A DNA stretch of 64,000 bases from Gammaproteobacteria bacterium (GCA_024235035.1 JACKNE010000013.1:109153-173152); one strand, 5' to 3'. Numbered from the stretch's first letter, positions 9,050 through 18,295 are shown. Notes: generated by a model not told the origin, from the letters alone. Numbers and translations are program-made.

Positions 9050-10210
9050 ATGGCCATCAAAAATGCACAGCGGGCGGCGGAAACGACAGGCGATCCACGT
9101 TGGACAGCGCTAAAGGCGCGCGACCCGGAAACCGACGGCTCCTTCGTCTATGCGGTGCGAAGCACCGGCGTATATTGCCGACCCACTTGTCCATCACGTC
9201 TGGCCCGGCCCGAGAACGTCGTCTTTTATGCCACCTGCGAGGAAGCGGAGCGCGCCGGGTTTCGCCCTTGCCAACGCTGCAAACCCGACCGACGTCCGCT
9301 GGCGGCGGAACAGGCCGCCAACGTGGCCGCATGGTGTCGTTTCATCGAAGCCACCGAACCAGCCCCGACCCTCGGCGAACTGGCCGCCCATGCCGGCATC
9401 AGCCCCTATCATCTACATCGTCTTTTCAAATCCTTGACCGGCTTGACTCCCAAAGCTTACGCGATCGCGCACCGGGCGGCGCAAGTGCGCCGCACCTTGC
9501 GCTCCAGCGCGACGGTGACCAAAGCGCTCTATGACGCCGGCTACAACTCCAACGGGCGGTTTTACCAGGAATCCCATCGGATACTGGGCATGACGCCCAC
9601 CCGTTACCGCGCGGGTGGTATGGATACGGAAATTCGTTTTGCCATCGGTGAATGTTCTCTCGGTGCGATCTTGGTCGCGCAAAGCGAACATGGCGTTTGC
9701 GCCATCCTGATGGGCGACGATCCGGATGCGCTGGCCTGCGATCTTCAGGACCGTTTTCCCGCCGCCCGCCTCATCGGCGGCGATGCAGGCTTCGAGCAAC
9801 AAATCGCCGACGTGGTGGGCTTGGTCGAAATGCCGCAACGAGGTTTCGATCTGCCCCTTGATGTACGCGGCACCGCATTCCAGCAACGGGTATGGCAAGC
9901 GTTGCAAGCTATTCCGGCAAGTCAGACGCTCAGTTATCGAGAGGTCGCCCGACGCATCGGCTCGCCCCGAGCGGCCCGCGCCGTCGCCCAGGCTTGCGCC
10001 GCGAATCCCTTGGCGGTGGCGATCCCCTGTCATCGCGTCGTGCGCCACGATGGCGGTTTGTCCGGTTATCGCTGGGGCGTGGAGCGCAAACGGGCTTTAT
10101 TGGCCAGAGAGGCTGATCATACTACCGACGAACTTGACCTTGCTGAAGCACCTATCGGCGATGAGACAGTGGAGACTGGCCAGATCGTGCTTGGGAATCA
10201 CCCGGCTTGA
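9050..10210 (+). CDS. ada: bifunctional Ada: DNA alkylation repair protein and transcriptional regulator
   Basis: A 386-residue Ada. The N-terminal zinc domain has C43, C47, C74 and C77 (VYCRPTC and PCQRC); C43 should accept methyl groups from phosphotriesters. An AraC-type helix-turn-helix follows (about residues 100-185, ISPYHLHRLFKSLTGLTPK). The C-terminal O6-methylguanine methyltransferase domain has the AIPCHRVV motif with acceptor C327. In the known mechanism, methylation of the N-terminal Cys turns Ada into an activator of its own gene. It stands alone, divergent from bufA with a 244-base gap. All acceptor cysteines are present. Confidence 0.94.
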   Translation: MAIKNAQRAAETTGDPRWTALKARDPETDGSFVYAVRSTGVYCRPTCPSRLARPENVVFYATCEEAERAGFRPCQRCKPDRRPLAAEQAANVAAWCRFIEATEPAPTLGELAAHAGISPYHLHRLFKSLTGLTPKAYAIAHRAAQVRRTLRSSATVTKALYDAGYNSNGRFYQESHRILGMTPTRYRAGGMDTEIRFAIGECSLGAILVAQSEHGVCAILMGDDPDALACDLQDRFPAARLIGGDAGFEQQIADVVGLVEMPQRGFDLPLDVRGTAFQQRVWQALQAIPASQTLSYREVARRIGSPRAARAVAQACAANPLAVAIPCHRVVRHDGGLSGYRWGVERKRALLAREADHTTDELDLAEAPIGDETVETGQIVLGNHPA

Positions 10211-10555
10211 TGGTCGCTCAATTGGAAAAAAGCGAGTGATTGTTGAAGCTTACGGGCCTGATCGCCCATCGCTTGGCTGGTATTGTCGGCTCTTTGTTTC
10301 ACTATGCTGTTATGCGTGACATTTCAGACCAAGCGGTGATTGGTCCAATCCTGATGATGTAGGAGCTGATTTACAGGTAGTTAATTTTATAGTACGGCTT
10401 GCAAGCAAAGATTCATTTTAATAAGACGGTAAAAGAGTCTCCGTAGACTAAGGCGCGTTTTTGAGAAGCAGAAAGTCAGCAGAGCGATACAGATCGCCAG
10501 ATCGTCTGATGCCGCGCATTCCACTACTTGCCTTGCCTTGGGGAGTCTTGAATTC
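10211..10555. other. intergenic stretch before the alkaline phosphatase
   Basis: About 345 bases with no supported gene. I looked for a tandem CTGTCAT Pho box and found only a weak half-match (CTGTTATGCGTGACATTT around 10301-10320), which I do not count. The last part before 10541 presumably holds the phosphatase promoter. Antisense ORFs reaching into this gap read through the phosphatase gene and are shadows. Confidence 0.4.
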
Positions 10556-12124
10556 ATGAAGTTTGCTAAGAAATCTTTAGTGGCCGCCATGGCCATCGCC
10601 TTGTCTGCTGGAGTTGTCGCATCTGCCGAGGCCGAAGACGCTTCCACTTGGTACGACGCTGGCCAACAAGCCCTCAAGGAGGCAAAACGCTTGAATTCGA
10701 ACGAGCGCCGCGCCAAGAATGTGATCTTGTTCGTGGGCGATGGCATGGGCATCTCCACGGTGACCGCCGCGCGTATCCTGAGCGGGCAGTTCCAGGGCAA
10801 GGATGGCGAGAAGAACTCGTTGTCCATGGAAACACTGCCCTATGTTGCTCTGTCCAAGACCTACTCCGCCAATCAACAGACACCGGATTCCGCGCCCACC
10901 ATGACCGCTATGGTGACGGGCGTGAAGACCAACGACGGGGAATTGAGCGTCGATCAAGCCGTTGAGCGCAAGGAAAAGGACAATACGGTCATCCAGGCGC
11001 ACAAACTCACCACCATTCTGGAATTGGCCAAGGCTCGCGGCATGGCCACCGGCGTGGTTTCCACCGCTCGGTTGACCCACGCCACCCCCGCTGCTACCTA
11101 TGCGCATACTTCGGAACGCGACTGGGAAGCCGATAGCAATCTGCCCTCCGATACGACGGTCAAGGATATCGCAGCCCAGTCCGTGGATAACTTCGCACCC
11201 AACGATGGCATGGACGTGTTCATGGGGGGTGGCCGTACCTATTTCATGCCCAATACTCAATCCGATCCGGAGTACCCGACCACCAAGGGTCGTCGCAAGG
11301 ACGGACGCGATCTGATCGCCGAGTGGCAAAACAAGTTCGGTTGCTCCTATATCTGGAACCAAGCGCAGTTCGATGCCATCGATCCTGCCGAATCTCAGTG
11401 TGTGCTGGGTTTGTTCGAGCCTTCGCATATGCAATATGAGGCGGATCGCGCCAATGATGGCGCTGGTGAACCTTCCGTCGCTGAGTTGACCAGCAAAGCG
11501 ATCGATATCCTCACGGCGAACAGTCGCAGCCGCCGTGGGCAGGGCGCGGAGCGCGCCAGAAGGGATAAAGGTTTCTTCCTGATGGTGGAAGGAGGCCGTA
11601 TCGACCACGGTCATCATGCCAGCAATGCCTATCGCGCCCTGACCGACACCATCGCCATGGACGAAGCCATCAAGGTAGCGATGGAGAAGACCGATTCCAG
11701 CGACACGCTGATCATCGTCACCGCCGATCACAGCCACACGTTCACCATCGCCGGTTATCCCAAGCGCGGCAATCCGATCCTGGGCAAAGTCGTCAATCCA
11801 GGGCAAACCGATTTCGCTACAGCCGCCGATGGGATGCCCTACACCACCGTGTCCTATGCCAATGGCCCCGGCTTTCATGTCCTGCCAGTGGGTGGCGACA
11901 CGGTCTACAGCGAGCCTGTCCAGGCAGGTCGTGTGACGGACTTGACCAGCGTGAATACCGAAGATCAAGGTTTCCATCAGGAATCCCTGGTGCCATTGTC
12001 TTCGGAAACCCATGCGGGTGAGGACGTGGCCATCTTCTCCGGCGGACCCAAGGCGCATCTGCTGCACGGTGTGCAGGAACAGAACTACATCTTTCATGTG
12101 ATGAAGGATGCGCTAAGTCTTTAA
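10556..12124 (+). CDS. phoA: alkaline phosphatase, periplasmic
   Basis: A 522-residue phosphomonoesterase of the alkaline phosphatase superfamily. A signal peptide covers residues 1-26 (AMAIALSAGVVASAEAED). The first metal site is in NVILFVGDGMG (about residue 58). The nucleophile is S112 in TPDSAPTMTAM. Later metal ligands are VEGGRIDHGHH (about 342) and TADHSHTF (about 388). It releases phosphate from organic esters in the periplasm. The start at 10556 has GGGAGT upstream and gives a clean signal peptide; an ATG at 10538 would prefix six residues. The architecture is PhoA-like, though the protein is longer than the E. coli enzyme. Confidence 0.9.
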   Translation: MKFAKKSLVAAMAIALSAGVVASAEAEDASTWYDAGQQALKEAKRLNSNERRAKNVILFVGDGMGISTVTAARILSGQFQGKDGEKNSLSMETLPYVALSKTYSANQQTPDSAPTMTAMVTGVKTNDGELSVDQAVERKEKDNTVIQAHKLTTILELAKARGMATGVVSTARLTHATPAATYAHTSERDWEADSNLPSDTTVKDIAAQSVDNFAPNDGMDVFMGGGRTYFMPNTQSDPEYPTTKGRRKDGRDLIAEWQNKFGCSYIWNQAQFDAIDPAESQCVLGLFEPSHMQYEADRANDGAGEPSVAELTSKAIDILTANSRSRRGQGAERARRDKGFFLMVEGGRIDHGHHASNAYRALTDTIAMDEAIKVAMEKTDSSDTLIIVTADHSHTFTIAGYPKRGNPILGKVVNPGQTDFATAADGMPYTTVSYANGPGFHVLPVGGDTVYSEPVQAGRVTDLTSVNTEDQGFHQESLVPLSSETHAGEDVAIFSGGPKAHLLHGVQEQNYIFHVMKDALSL

Positions 12125-12157
12125 TCCACTTTTTTTTAGGTTTTTCGATAGCGTTCC

Positions 12158-12254
12158 TGTCGGGCAACTTATGCCCGACCTACTACGGTGTGGGTTCCAC
12201 AAGAATCCTCGCAGAGGGGAAATCGGTAGTCGGGCACAGGACGTGCCCAACAGG
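12158..12254. repeat. pair of GTAG-headed REP-like hairpins (family 2)
   Basis: Two imperfect palindromes. One is TGTCGGGCAACTTATGCCCG followed by ACCTAC (12158-12184, so GTAG-headed on the minus strand). The other is GGTAGTCGGGCACAGG with GACGTGCCC after it (12225-12254). They face each other as in a BIME. A conserved GTAG next to a hairpin is the hallmark of REP elements recognised by RAYT transposases. Confidence 0.7.
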
Positions 12255-12304
12255 CTACTTTAAATCCACCTCCTTGTTTTAGTTCTTCGATGGTTCTTGG
12301 AATC

Positions 12305-12378
12305 GGTAGGTCGGGCACAGGACGTGCCCGACAGGCGCGTTCTTGTCGGGCAACGCGGCGCTTATGCCCGACCTACTA
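12305..12378. repeat. second inverted pair of GTAG-headed REP-like hairpins (family 2)
   Basis: GGTAGGTCGGGCACAGGACG followed by TGCCCGACAGGCG (12305-12338), and directly after it a GTCGGGCAACGCGGCG hairpin ending ATGCCCGACCTAC on the opposite strand (12344-12376). The stems GTCGGGC/GCCCGAC are perfect. Together with the pair at 12158-12254 this fills the gap behind the phosphatase gene with four related elements. Confidence 0.75.
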
Positions 12379-12384
12379 CTTTTG

Positions 12385-12411
12385 GAGAGGCCATCGAGCC
12401 TCTCTTTTTTT
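12385..12411 (+). terminator. rho-independent terminator just upstream of a start codon
   Basis: Stem GAGAGGC / GCCTCTC with loop CATCGA, followed by seven T residues (12405-12411). It would end the phosphatase transcript. The run ends 15 bases before the ATG of the next gene, so that gene's ribosome site (ACGGAG) lies immediately after the terminator. Confidence 0.8.
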
Positions 12412-12426
12412 ATTACGGAGAACTTC

Positions 12427-13149
12427 ATGTCGCTGCGTTTCATCTCGATGATTCTTGGCGGGTTGGTTTTGTCCAACCTGGCCTTTTCCGCGCCGACCGA
12501 GCCTGTCCAGACTCCGGCTGTGACCGTTTATGGAGAGATTGCGGCGCGCTTCACCACGACTTCTTGCGCGCTTCCTTGCCAGCAACCTCGCTCCAGCGAC
12601 TGGTATTTCTGGCGCGCCAACGATCGGGTGGAAATCCGCGCCGATTCCAGCGAGGTCGGCGAAATTTGGCGCCGGGACGCTAAAGGACAGGTCAGCTTCG
12701 TCTATGTCGAGCCGCTGCATCGGCGCGGCATCGAATACAGTGCGGTCGATCTGCGTATGATCCACCATCGACGATCCTGGGATGAATTGGCCAGTATCGT
12801 CCCACCAGCGGAGTTGGCTCAACTGGCTCCTGTGGGCGAAACGGAAATTCTAGGCCACAAGGCGCAACGCTATCGCGGGAAATTGGGCGCACGCACGCTG
12901 GAGGTGGTCTGGGTACCCGACCTGCAATTGGCAACTCAGGTGATCAATACGGGTTCGGACCGGCAAGTGACGACCGAGCTGAAATCCTTGCTGACCGATC
13001 AAGATCCTATCGCTTCGATTTCCGACGATACACTGAACGATTTCCAATTGGTGGATTTCGCGGATGTGGGGGACATGGAAACCAACGAATCCATGGCGTG
13101 GTTGAAGCAAGCCTTGGCGGCTCCCGGCCACGAGCATCACGATCACTGA
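12427..13149 (+). CDS. secreted protein of unknown function, 240 aa
   Basis: I do not recognise this protein. It has a clear signal peptide (residues 1-22, ending LAFSAPTEP), a C-x3-C pair (TSCALPCQQ, about residues 44-48), a mixed alpha/beta body, and a histidine-rich end (GHEHHDH) that could bind a metal. The start at 12427 has ACGGAG upstream; longer readings in the same frame lack a signal peptide. It follows the alkaline phosphatase but is separated by REP-like repeats and a terminator, so it is probably a separate or read-through unit. Periplasmic location is inferred from the signal. Confidence 0.72.
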   Translation: MSLRFISMILGGLVLSNLAFSAPTEPVQTPAVTVYGEIAARFTTTSCALPCQQPRSSDWYFWRANDRVEIRADSSEVGEIWRRDAKGQVSFVYVEPLHRRGIEYSAVDLRMIHHRRSWDELASIVPPAELAQLAPVGETEILGHKAQRYRGKLGARTLEVVWVPDLQLATQVINTGSDRQVTTELKSLLTDQDPIASISDDTLNDFQLVDFADVGDMETNESMAWLKQALAAPGHEHHDH

Positions 13150-13236
13150 TCTCTCTTTTTTGTCACGTCTTGTCACGTTACAAATCTTGGCTTATCCTTC
13201 ACCTCGATTCGTTGCCATCGATCGAGGTGAAGGCTC

Positions 13237-16200
13237 ATGTCTGCTGAAAATCTGCCCGCCTGGCAAACGCTGCAATCGCTGCTGCCTAAACTCAAAACCG
13301 CGCAACGTGCTTTAGCCCAGTCGTGCATTGACTTGGCCCAACGCAGTGGCATCGAGCGCATTCTACTGACCGAGTTGGTGCAGGAACATTTCGGCGCTGC
13401 CGCGAATGCACGCACCCTGAGCAGCTTGCGCCAGACCAAGAAGCGTTTGAATGAGGAATTGGCGACGCTGGGTGCAGGCATCGAGTTGGCAGTGGATGAA
13501 GGCGGCAAGCTGGAAACCCGCGCCTGTTATCTACGAGCACCCGGCAGGGGCAAGGAAAAGGAGATTGAGGAGCTGGCGGATGCGCTCAATTACGACCGCG
13601 ACCGAGGAAAACATGTCCCGCCCAAGGCTCGACCGCTCAACGAGCCAGCCCCAGTCGAAATTCCCATTTCCTACAGTCATGCGGATAAGCAACTGGTGCG
13701 CGAACTTCATGCGCGCCTGCAAGTGCTCCTCAATGCCCGGAAAACCAAGCGTCCATATCGTCTGCGGCGTGACGAGCGCGATGTCGAACTCTCAAGTCCG
13801 CTCGATCCGCAGATTGCTGCACTCTTCAAGGTGGGAACCATCGCGCTGTTCATGTTGAGCTTCGATTTCTTCAAAAGCAATTACTGCCAAGCCAATGAAG
13901 TTCCTAAATTTATCGATTCGAAGGGCAAAAATAAGGATGGCAAAAGAGCCATCTGTATCCCGGTCGCCCTTGAACACCCGTACCTCCAGCATGTACCCGA
14001 AAAATTCAAGCAAAGAGTCATTGCGTTCCACGAAGGGGTGAACGAACGGCAAAAATCCTGGCGGCAATTATGTGAAGACGGGCTGGAATCAGAAAAAGAT
14101 GCTTTTCTTCATCGCATTGCCGATGAAATCATCGCGGCGGCGGATGCCTTGGCAGAACCAGACGATCTTCCTCCCGATGGCGGCTCCTCGCCAGATCGGC
14201 GTGATAAGAAACAGCGTATGGAAGAGGTGATTGGTGAGCTGGCCGAGTTCATCCCGAAAGACATTCTGTCAGAGCACTGTACCCCACTGCGTGCGAGACA
14301 TTTAGGAACGCTGGACCGCAAGAACGAGCGTGATTTGACGGTCGAGGCCGACGAAACCGGGGTGGATTTGATTCCGGCATTGGTCGAATGGAGCAAAGAC
14401 CCCAACGCACCGCCGTTTTGCGCGCTGTTGGGTGAGTACGGGACTGGCAAGACGGTGAGCTGTCAGATGCTCGCCGAGCAGGTCAACACCGAACGCAAGC
14501 AACAAACAGCCGGCGCAATACCGTTGGTGCTGTACTTCGATTTGCGGCAAGTCGATGCGCGGCGGCTTACCGATTTTGCCGTCGAGCCGATTCTCGAACA
14601 GTTGCTCAACAGCATCGATTATGCGCACAAGCTCAAGGCGCGGGCATTGATCGACTGGGTGCGCACCCACCCGACGCTGGTCATTTTCGACGGTCTGGAC
14701 GAAGTGTTGGTGCATCTCGACCCCAAGCAGGGCCGGGACTTTACTCGGGCGCTATGGGGGATTTATCCGCCGGCCTATTGGCAACCACCTGTCCATAAAG
14801 ACTCGGCTGCAATCGGGCCATCGCCCACCCGGACGCATGCGGCCAGCAAGCTGTTGCTCTCCTGCCGCAGTCACTACTTCCGCACCGTCGCCGATGAGCG
14901 GGCGTTGTTCGCCGGGCAGGATCGCGAGTCGATCCGTTCCAGCGATTACCGCGCTTATCTGATGCTGCCCTTCAATGATGAACAGATCCTCGATTACCTG
15001 AAACGCCATTTTCCGCAGCGCGACCCTGAGCAAACGATCGAACTGATCGCCAGCATCCACAACCTCAGGGAACTGGCTCAACGGCCTGTGTTGCTGCGCC
15101 AGATCGGCGCTGAATTGGCTGAACTGGAACAGCGCAAGATCGCCGGGCAACCCATCAATACTGCCGTGCTGTACGGTTTGTTCGTCGAACGCTGGTTGCA
15201 CCGCGACGACACCAAGCACCAGCTCAGTCTGCCGCACAAGCAGATGTTGATGGCTCATTTGGCCGCGGAATTGACACGACGCGGGGTGCGCGAACTCGCC
15301 TACGAGCGGGTCGAAGACTGGCTGGATCGGTTCATCGCCACCCGGCCTGCTTGGGAAAGCGTCTATCGCGGCACTGATCGGGAAATCCTCAAGGAAGATT
15401 TACGTACTGCGACCTTTATCGTGCGGCCCGACGAAAAGAAGTTCCGCTTCGCCCATACCTCGCTGCAAGAATATTTTCTGGCCAACTATCTGCTGCACAC
15501 GCTGATGGCCGGCGATGGGGAAGGATGTCGTTTACCGTTGCCGTCACCGGAAACCTTCGCCTTCTTCGCCGAACGCTGGCAAGTGGCCGCCGCCGATGAA
15601 GACGACCGGCTGCCGGAGGCCGAGCGTACCTTGGCCGGGTTGTTGGAGCAAGCTGCGCCAGGGCGCAGCGAAACCGCCCTGGCTGCCTGGCTGGCCCTGC
15701 ATCGCCTGGGGTTGACGCCGCCTCGTCCTGCTCGTTTCGATCTGCGGGGTTGCAATCTGCGCGAGTGGACGGTGGATGGCGGTGAAAAAGGCTTGTCACT
15801 GGGAGCCGTCGATTTCAGCGCTGCCGACCTGTGGCAAAGCTGCTGGCGACGGGTCCAACTAGCAGGTACACGGCTCGACCGGGCCAATACCTCAGACAGT
15901 GAATGGCATGAGGTCAATCTGGAACGCGCCACCGCACCGGGGGCGGATTTAGATGGAGCCATCTTTCGCCATTCGCATTTGATCCATGCCGATTTCAGCG
16001 CTGCCGAACACACGGGAGCACACTATCTATTCTGTGAGCGAACTGCTGCCCGACTGCCGCTGACGCCGTCGATTCGTTTCGCCCCAAGTGACACTGGTGT
16101 CGCGTTGGCAACTCTCCAACCACAGGTGTTCGCCGGGCATTCCGGTTCGGTTTTGGCCTGCGCCTTTTCGCCGGACGGGCGCTGGCTGGCCTCGGCGGGG

Positions 16201-17439
16201 GACGATGGCACGCTGCGCTTGTGGGACCTGGCCGGGCGGGTGGAGGCCCACGTCTTCGCCGGGCATTCCGGTTCGGTTTGGGCCTGCGCCTTTTCGCCGG
16301 ACGGGCGCTGGCTGGCCTCGGCGGGGGACAATGGCACGCTGCGCCTGTGGGACCTGGCCGGGCGGGTGGAGGCCCACGTGTTCGCCGGGCATTCCGGTTC
16401 GGTTTCGGCCTGCGCCTTTTCGCCGGACGGGCGTTGGCTGGCCTCGGCGGGGGACGATGGCACGCTGCGCTTGTGGGACCTGGCCGGGCGGGTGGCAGCC
16501 CATGTCTTCGCCGGGCTTTCCGGTTCGGTTTGGGCCTGCGCCTTTTCGCCGGATGGGCGCTGGCTGGCCTCGGCGGGGGACGATGGCACGCTGCGCTTGT
16601 GGGACCTGCCCGGGCGGGTGGAAACCCATGTCTTCGCCAGGCATTCCGGTTCGGTTTTGGCCTGCGCCTTTTCGCCGGACGGGCGCTGGCTGGCCTCGGC
16701 GGAGGCCGATCGCACGCTGCGCTTGTGGGACCTGGCCGGGCGGGTGGCAGCCCATGTCTTCGCCGGGCATTCCGATTGGGTTTGGGCCTGCGCCTTTTCG
16801 CCAGACGGGCGCTGGCTGGCCTCGGCGGGGGACGATGGCACGCTGCGCTTGTGGGACCTGACCGGGCGGGTGGAAGCCCATGTCTTCGCCGGGCATTCCG
16901 ATTGGGTTTGGGCCTGCACCTTTTCGCCGGACGGGCGCTGGCTGGCCTCGGCGGGGGACGATGGCACGCTGCGCTTGTGGGACCTGCCCGGGCGGGTGGC
17001 AGCCCATGTCTTCGCCGGGCATTCCGGTTGGGTTAGGGCCTGCGCCTTTTCGCCAGACGGGCGCTGGCTGGCCTCGGCAGGGGTCGATGGCACGCTGCGC
17101 TTGTGGGACCTGCCCGGGCGGGTGGCAGCCCATATCTTCGCCGGGCATTCCGGTTGGGTTAGGGCCTGCGCCTTTTCACCAGACGGGCGCTGGCTGGCCT
17201 CGGCAGGGGATGATGGCACGCTGCGCTTGTGGGACCTGGCGACCCGGCGTTGCCCGGCGATGTTGTGTCATCTGCCGGAAGGGGAAGCGGCCAGTGCTGA
17301 TCTCGACCAGGGCCGGTTCATCGCCGCCACCCCGAATGCCTGGCGCTATCTTGGCTATAGCGGGCTGATCGACGGTGAAGGACAGACCTATCCAGCCGAA
17401 GTGTTCGGCGCGATTCCGGAGATGCGGGGATTCAATTGA
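13237..17439 (+). CDS. TIR-NACHT-pentapeptide-WD40 STAND (NLR-like) protein, 1400 aa
   Basis: A five-part signal-transduction NTPase. Residues 1-110 are an unassigned helical domain. Residues 139-290 are a TIR-type domain (ISYSHADKQLVRELHARL, then LSFDFFKSNYCQANEVPKF; candidate catalytic Glu at about 221). The NACHT NTPase has Walker A GEYGTGKT (about 399) and Walker B LVIFDGLDE (about 480). Pentapeptide-like repeats lie at about 835-930 (DFSAADL, LERATAPGADLDGA). Nine WD40 repeats of 42 residues run from about 964 to 1341. TIR domains of this kind degrade NAD or make nucleotide signals; NACHT-WD40 proteins act as sensors in defence or cell-death pathways. No nearby partner gene is obvious. 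Target and trigger are unknown. Confidence 0.88.
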   Translation: MSAENLPAWQTLQSLLPKLKTAQRALAQSCIDLAQRSGIERILLTELVQEHFGAAANARTLSSLRQTKKRLNEELATLGAGIELAVDEGGKLETRACYLRAPGRGKEKEIEELADALNYDRDRGKHVPPKARPLNEPAPVEIPISYSHADKQLVRELHARLQVLLNARKTKRPYRLRRDERDVELSSPLDPQIAALFKVGTIALFMLSFDFFKSNYCQANEVPKFIDSKGKNKDGKRAICIPVALEHPYLQHVPEKFKQRVIAFHEGVNERQKSWRQLCEDGLESEKDAFLHRIADEIIAAADALAEPDDLPPDGGSSPDRRDKKQRMEEVIGELAEFIPKDILSEHCTPLRARHLGTLDRKNERDLTVEADETGVDLIPALVEWSKDPNAPPFCALLGEYGTGKTVSCQMLAEQVNTERKQQTAGAIPLVLYFDLRQVDARRLTDFAVEPILEQLLNSIDYAHKLKARALIDWVRTHPTLVIFDGLDEVLVHLDPKQGRDFTRALWGIYPPAYWQPPVHKDSAAIGPSPTRTHAASKLLLSCRSHYFRTVADERALFAGQDRESIRSSDYRAYLMLPFNDEQILDYLKRHFPQRDPEQTIELIASIHNLRELAQRPVLLRQIGAELAELEQRKIAGQPINTAVLYGLFVERWLHRDDTKHQLSLPHKQMLMAHLAAELTRRGVRELAYERVEDWLDRFIATRPAWESVYRGTDREILKEDLRTATFIVRPDEKKFRFAHTSLQEYFLANYLLHTLMAGDGEGCRLPLPSPETFAFFAERWQVAAADEDDRLPEAERTLAGLLEQAAPGRSETALAAWLALHRLGLTPPRPARFDLRGCNLREWTVDGGEKGLSLGAVDFSAADLWQSCWRRVQLAGTRLDRANTSDSEWHEVNLERATAPGADLDGAIFRHSHLIHADFSAAEHTGAHYLFCERTAARLPLTPSIRFAPSDTGVALATLQPQVFAGHSGSVLACAFSPDGRWLASAGDDGTLRLWDLAGRVEAHVFAGHSGSVWACAFSPDGRWLASAGDNGTLRLWDLAGRVEAHVFAGHSGSVSACAFSPDGRWLASAGDDGTLRLWDLAGRVAAHVFAGLSGSVWACAFSPDGRWLASAGDDGTLRLWDLPGRVETHVFARHSGSVLACAFSPDGRWLASAEADRTLRLWDLAGRVAAHVFAGHSDWVWACAFSPDGRWLASAGDDGTLRLWDLTGRVEAHVFAGHSDWVWACTFSPDGRWLASAGDDGTLRLWDLPGRVAAHVFAGHSGWVRACAFSPDGRWLASAGVDGTLRLWDLPGRVAAHIFAGHSGWVRACAFSPDGRWLASAGDDGTLRLWDLATRRCPAMLCHLPEGEAASADLDQGRFIAATPNAWRYLGYSGLIDGEGQTYPAEVFGAIPEMRGFN
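16126..17259 (+). repeat. nine 126-bp tandem repeats encoding near-identical WD40 blades
   Basis: Each unit encodes 42 residues beginning VFAGHSG and ending LWDLAGRVEAH or close variants. The DNA of neighbouring units is almost identical, including silent positions. Differences cluster at few codons: the two positions before the first Val (GS, DW, GW), the residue after it (L, W, S, R), and the loop before TLRLWDL (GDD, GDN, EAD, GVD). The pattern points to recent unit expansion and gene conversion. Confidence 0.92.
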
Positions 17440-17858
17440 CGCGCCCGCGCGACGAAGGCATCGATCATCGTCAAACCCATTTGCGCGATCAAAACATCGT
17501 TGAACGGATTCAGCCAGAGCGTACGAATCTTACAGTCAAGGGCAAAATCGACGCGACAATGTCCTTCGGGAGTGGGCGTAAAGGACCAATCGATCTTAAA
17601 ACGACGAAAGGCCCAGTCGGCAGAGGTCACCCGGATGGCGTGTGGCCGGTTCAACTCGGTGCGGGTGCGAAACTGATAGATCAACATGCCCAGCGCCAGG
17701 GTTTGCTGCGTTTCGTAAGCACTGGCGTCCCGGCGCACGATCAAGGCTTTTCGCATCAAGGGCAAAAATTCGGGATAGCGTTCCACATCGGCGATGAGAT
17801 CGAACATTTGCTCGCTAGAAACTGCGACCACCCGATGTTCACGATACGGCATCAGCAT
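17388..17858 (-). CDS. ratA: RatA-like START-domain protein (ribosome association toxin/coenzyme Q-binding family)
   Basis: A 156-residue protein of the RatA/COQ10 START family. The N-terminus PYREHRVVAVSSEQMFDLIADVERYPEFLPL (read in two parts) is the family signature, and the C-terminal segment WLNPFNDVLIAQMGLTMIDAFVARA is typical. E. coli RatA was reported to block 70S assembly, while COQ10 relatives bind quinone, so either role is possible. The first codon may be 17858 or the ATG at 17852. Its 3' end overlaps the 3' end of the TIR-NACHT gene by 52 bases in convergent orientation. No RatB-like partner follows. Confidence 0.82.
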   Translation of the reverse strand: MLMPYREHRVVAVSSEQMFDLIADVERYPEFLPLMRKALIVRRDASAYETQQTLALGMLIYQFRTRTELNRPHAIRVTSADWAFRRFKIDWSFTPTPEGHCRVDFALDCKIRTLWLNPFNDVLIAQMGLTMIDAFVARARQLNPRISGIAPNTSAG

Positions 17859-18295
17859 CCTTTCACCTCACAGACCCCCATTTCACGCGGCGTTCTCCTT
17901 AGCAGAGAACACACCGAATTTGCTCATTTATGCGGCGCTTCGCAATTCCCGCAAGAGCGAAAGCCACCCATTGGTTGGCTGAATACCCACTGCCCGGAGT
18001 GTAATTCCCGGCGTTGAACGGGTAAATAGCCAATGTGAAGATGCACCCCTGATCAGGTTGGCTACCAATTTGGCCCGTTCATAGAGAACCGATCAAACCA
18101 TTTTGCTTTCCAAGGGGCCGTTTAACCAATAAAACTAAAGCAAAATCATTGATATTTAATTTGGCACGGATGCTGCTTTGAGGATAGGCAACGGTGGGCA
18201 GCGATCACTTGGTCTGATTCAAGCCGGATATTCGATCTGCTCAGCCGGTAGAACCTTAACTCTGTTTTTAACTTGACCATCTGTGGAGAACGATC
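17859..18295. other. intergenic region upstream of hcp
   Basis: About 437 bases without a supported gene. The right half is AT-rich and contains a sigma54-type promoter match (listed separately), leaving about 120 bases of leader before the hcp start. The left part is divergent to ratA and shows no clear element. Confidence 0.5.
18161..18176 (+). promoter_or_regulatory. candidate sigma54 (RpoN) promoter of hcp
   Basis: TTGGCACGGATGCTGC matches the -24/-12 consensus TGGCACG-N4-TTGC: GG and GC elements with exactly 10 bases between, seven of seven in the -24 block and one mismatch (C for T) in the -12 block. It lies 120 bases before the hcp ATG. Sigma54 control of hcp is known in Vibrio and other T6SS bacteria. 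Confidence 0.65.

Noticed and set aside
10301..10320. Pho box upstream of the alkaline phosphatase
   Set aside because: Only a loose half-match to CTGTCAT and wrong spacing for the second half.
10577..12097. 506-codon antisense frame over the alkaline phosphatase gene
   Set aside because: Composition (Gly, Ile, His-rich) is that of a shadow frame; the plus-strand gene has a signal peptide and all catalytic motifs.
16023..17219. Long repetitive antisense and alternate-frame ORFs over the WD40 repeats
   Set aside because: They follow from the 126-bp repeat in other frames; only the plus-strand TIR-NACHT-WD40 frame gives real domains.
16126..17259. CRISPR-like array
   Set aside because: Units are 126 bp, adjacent without unique spacers, and encode protein.
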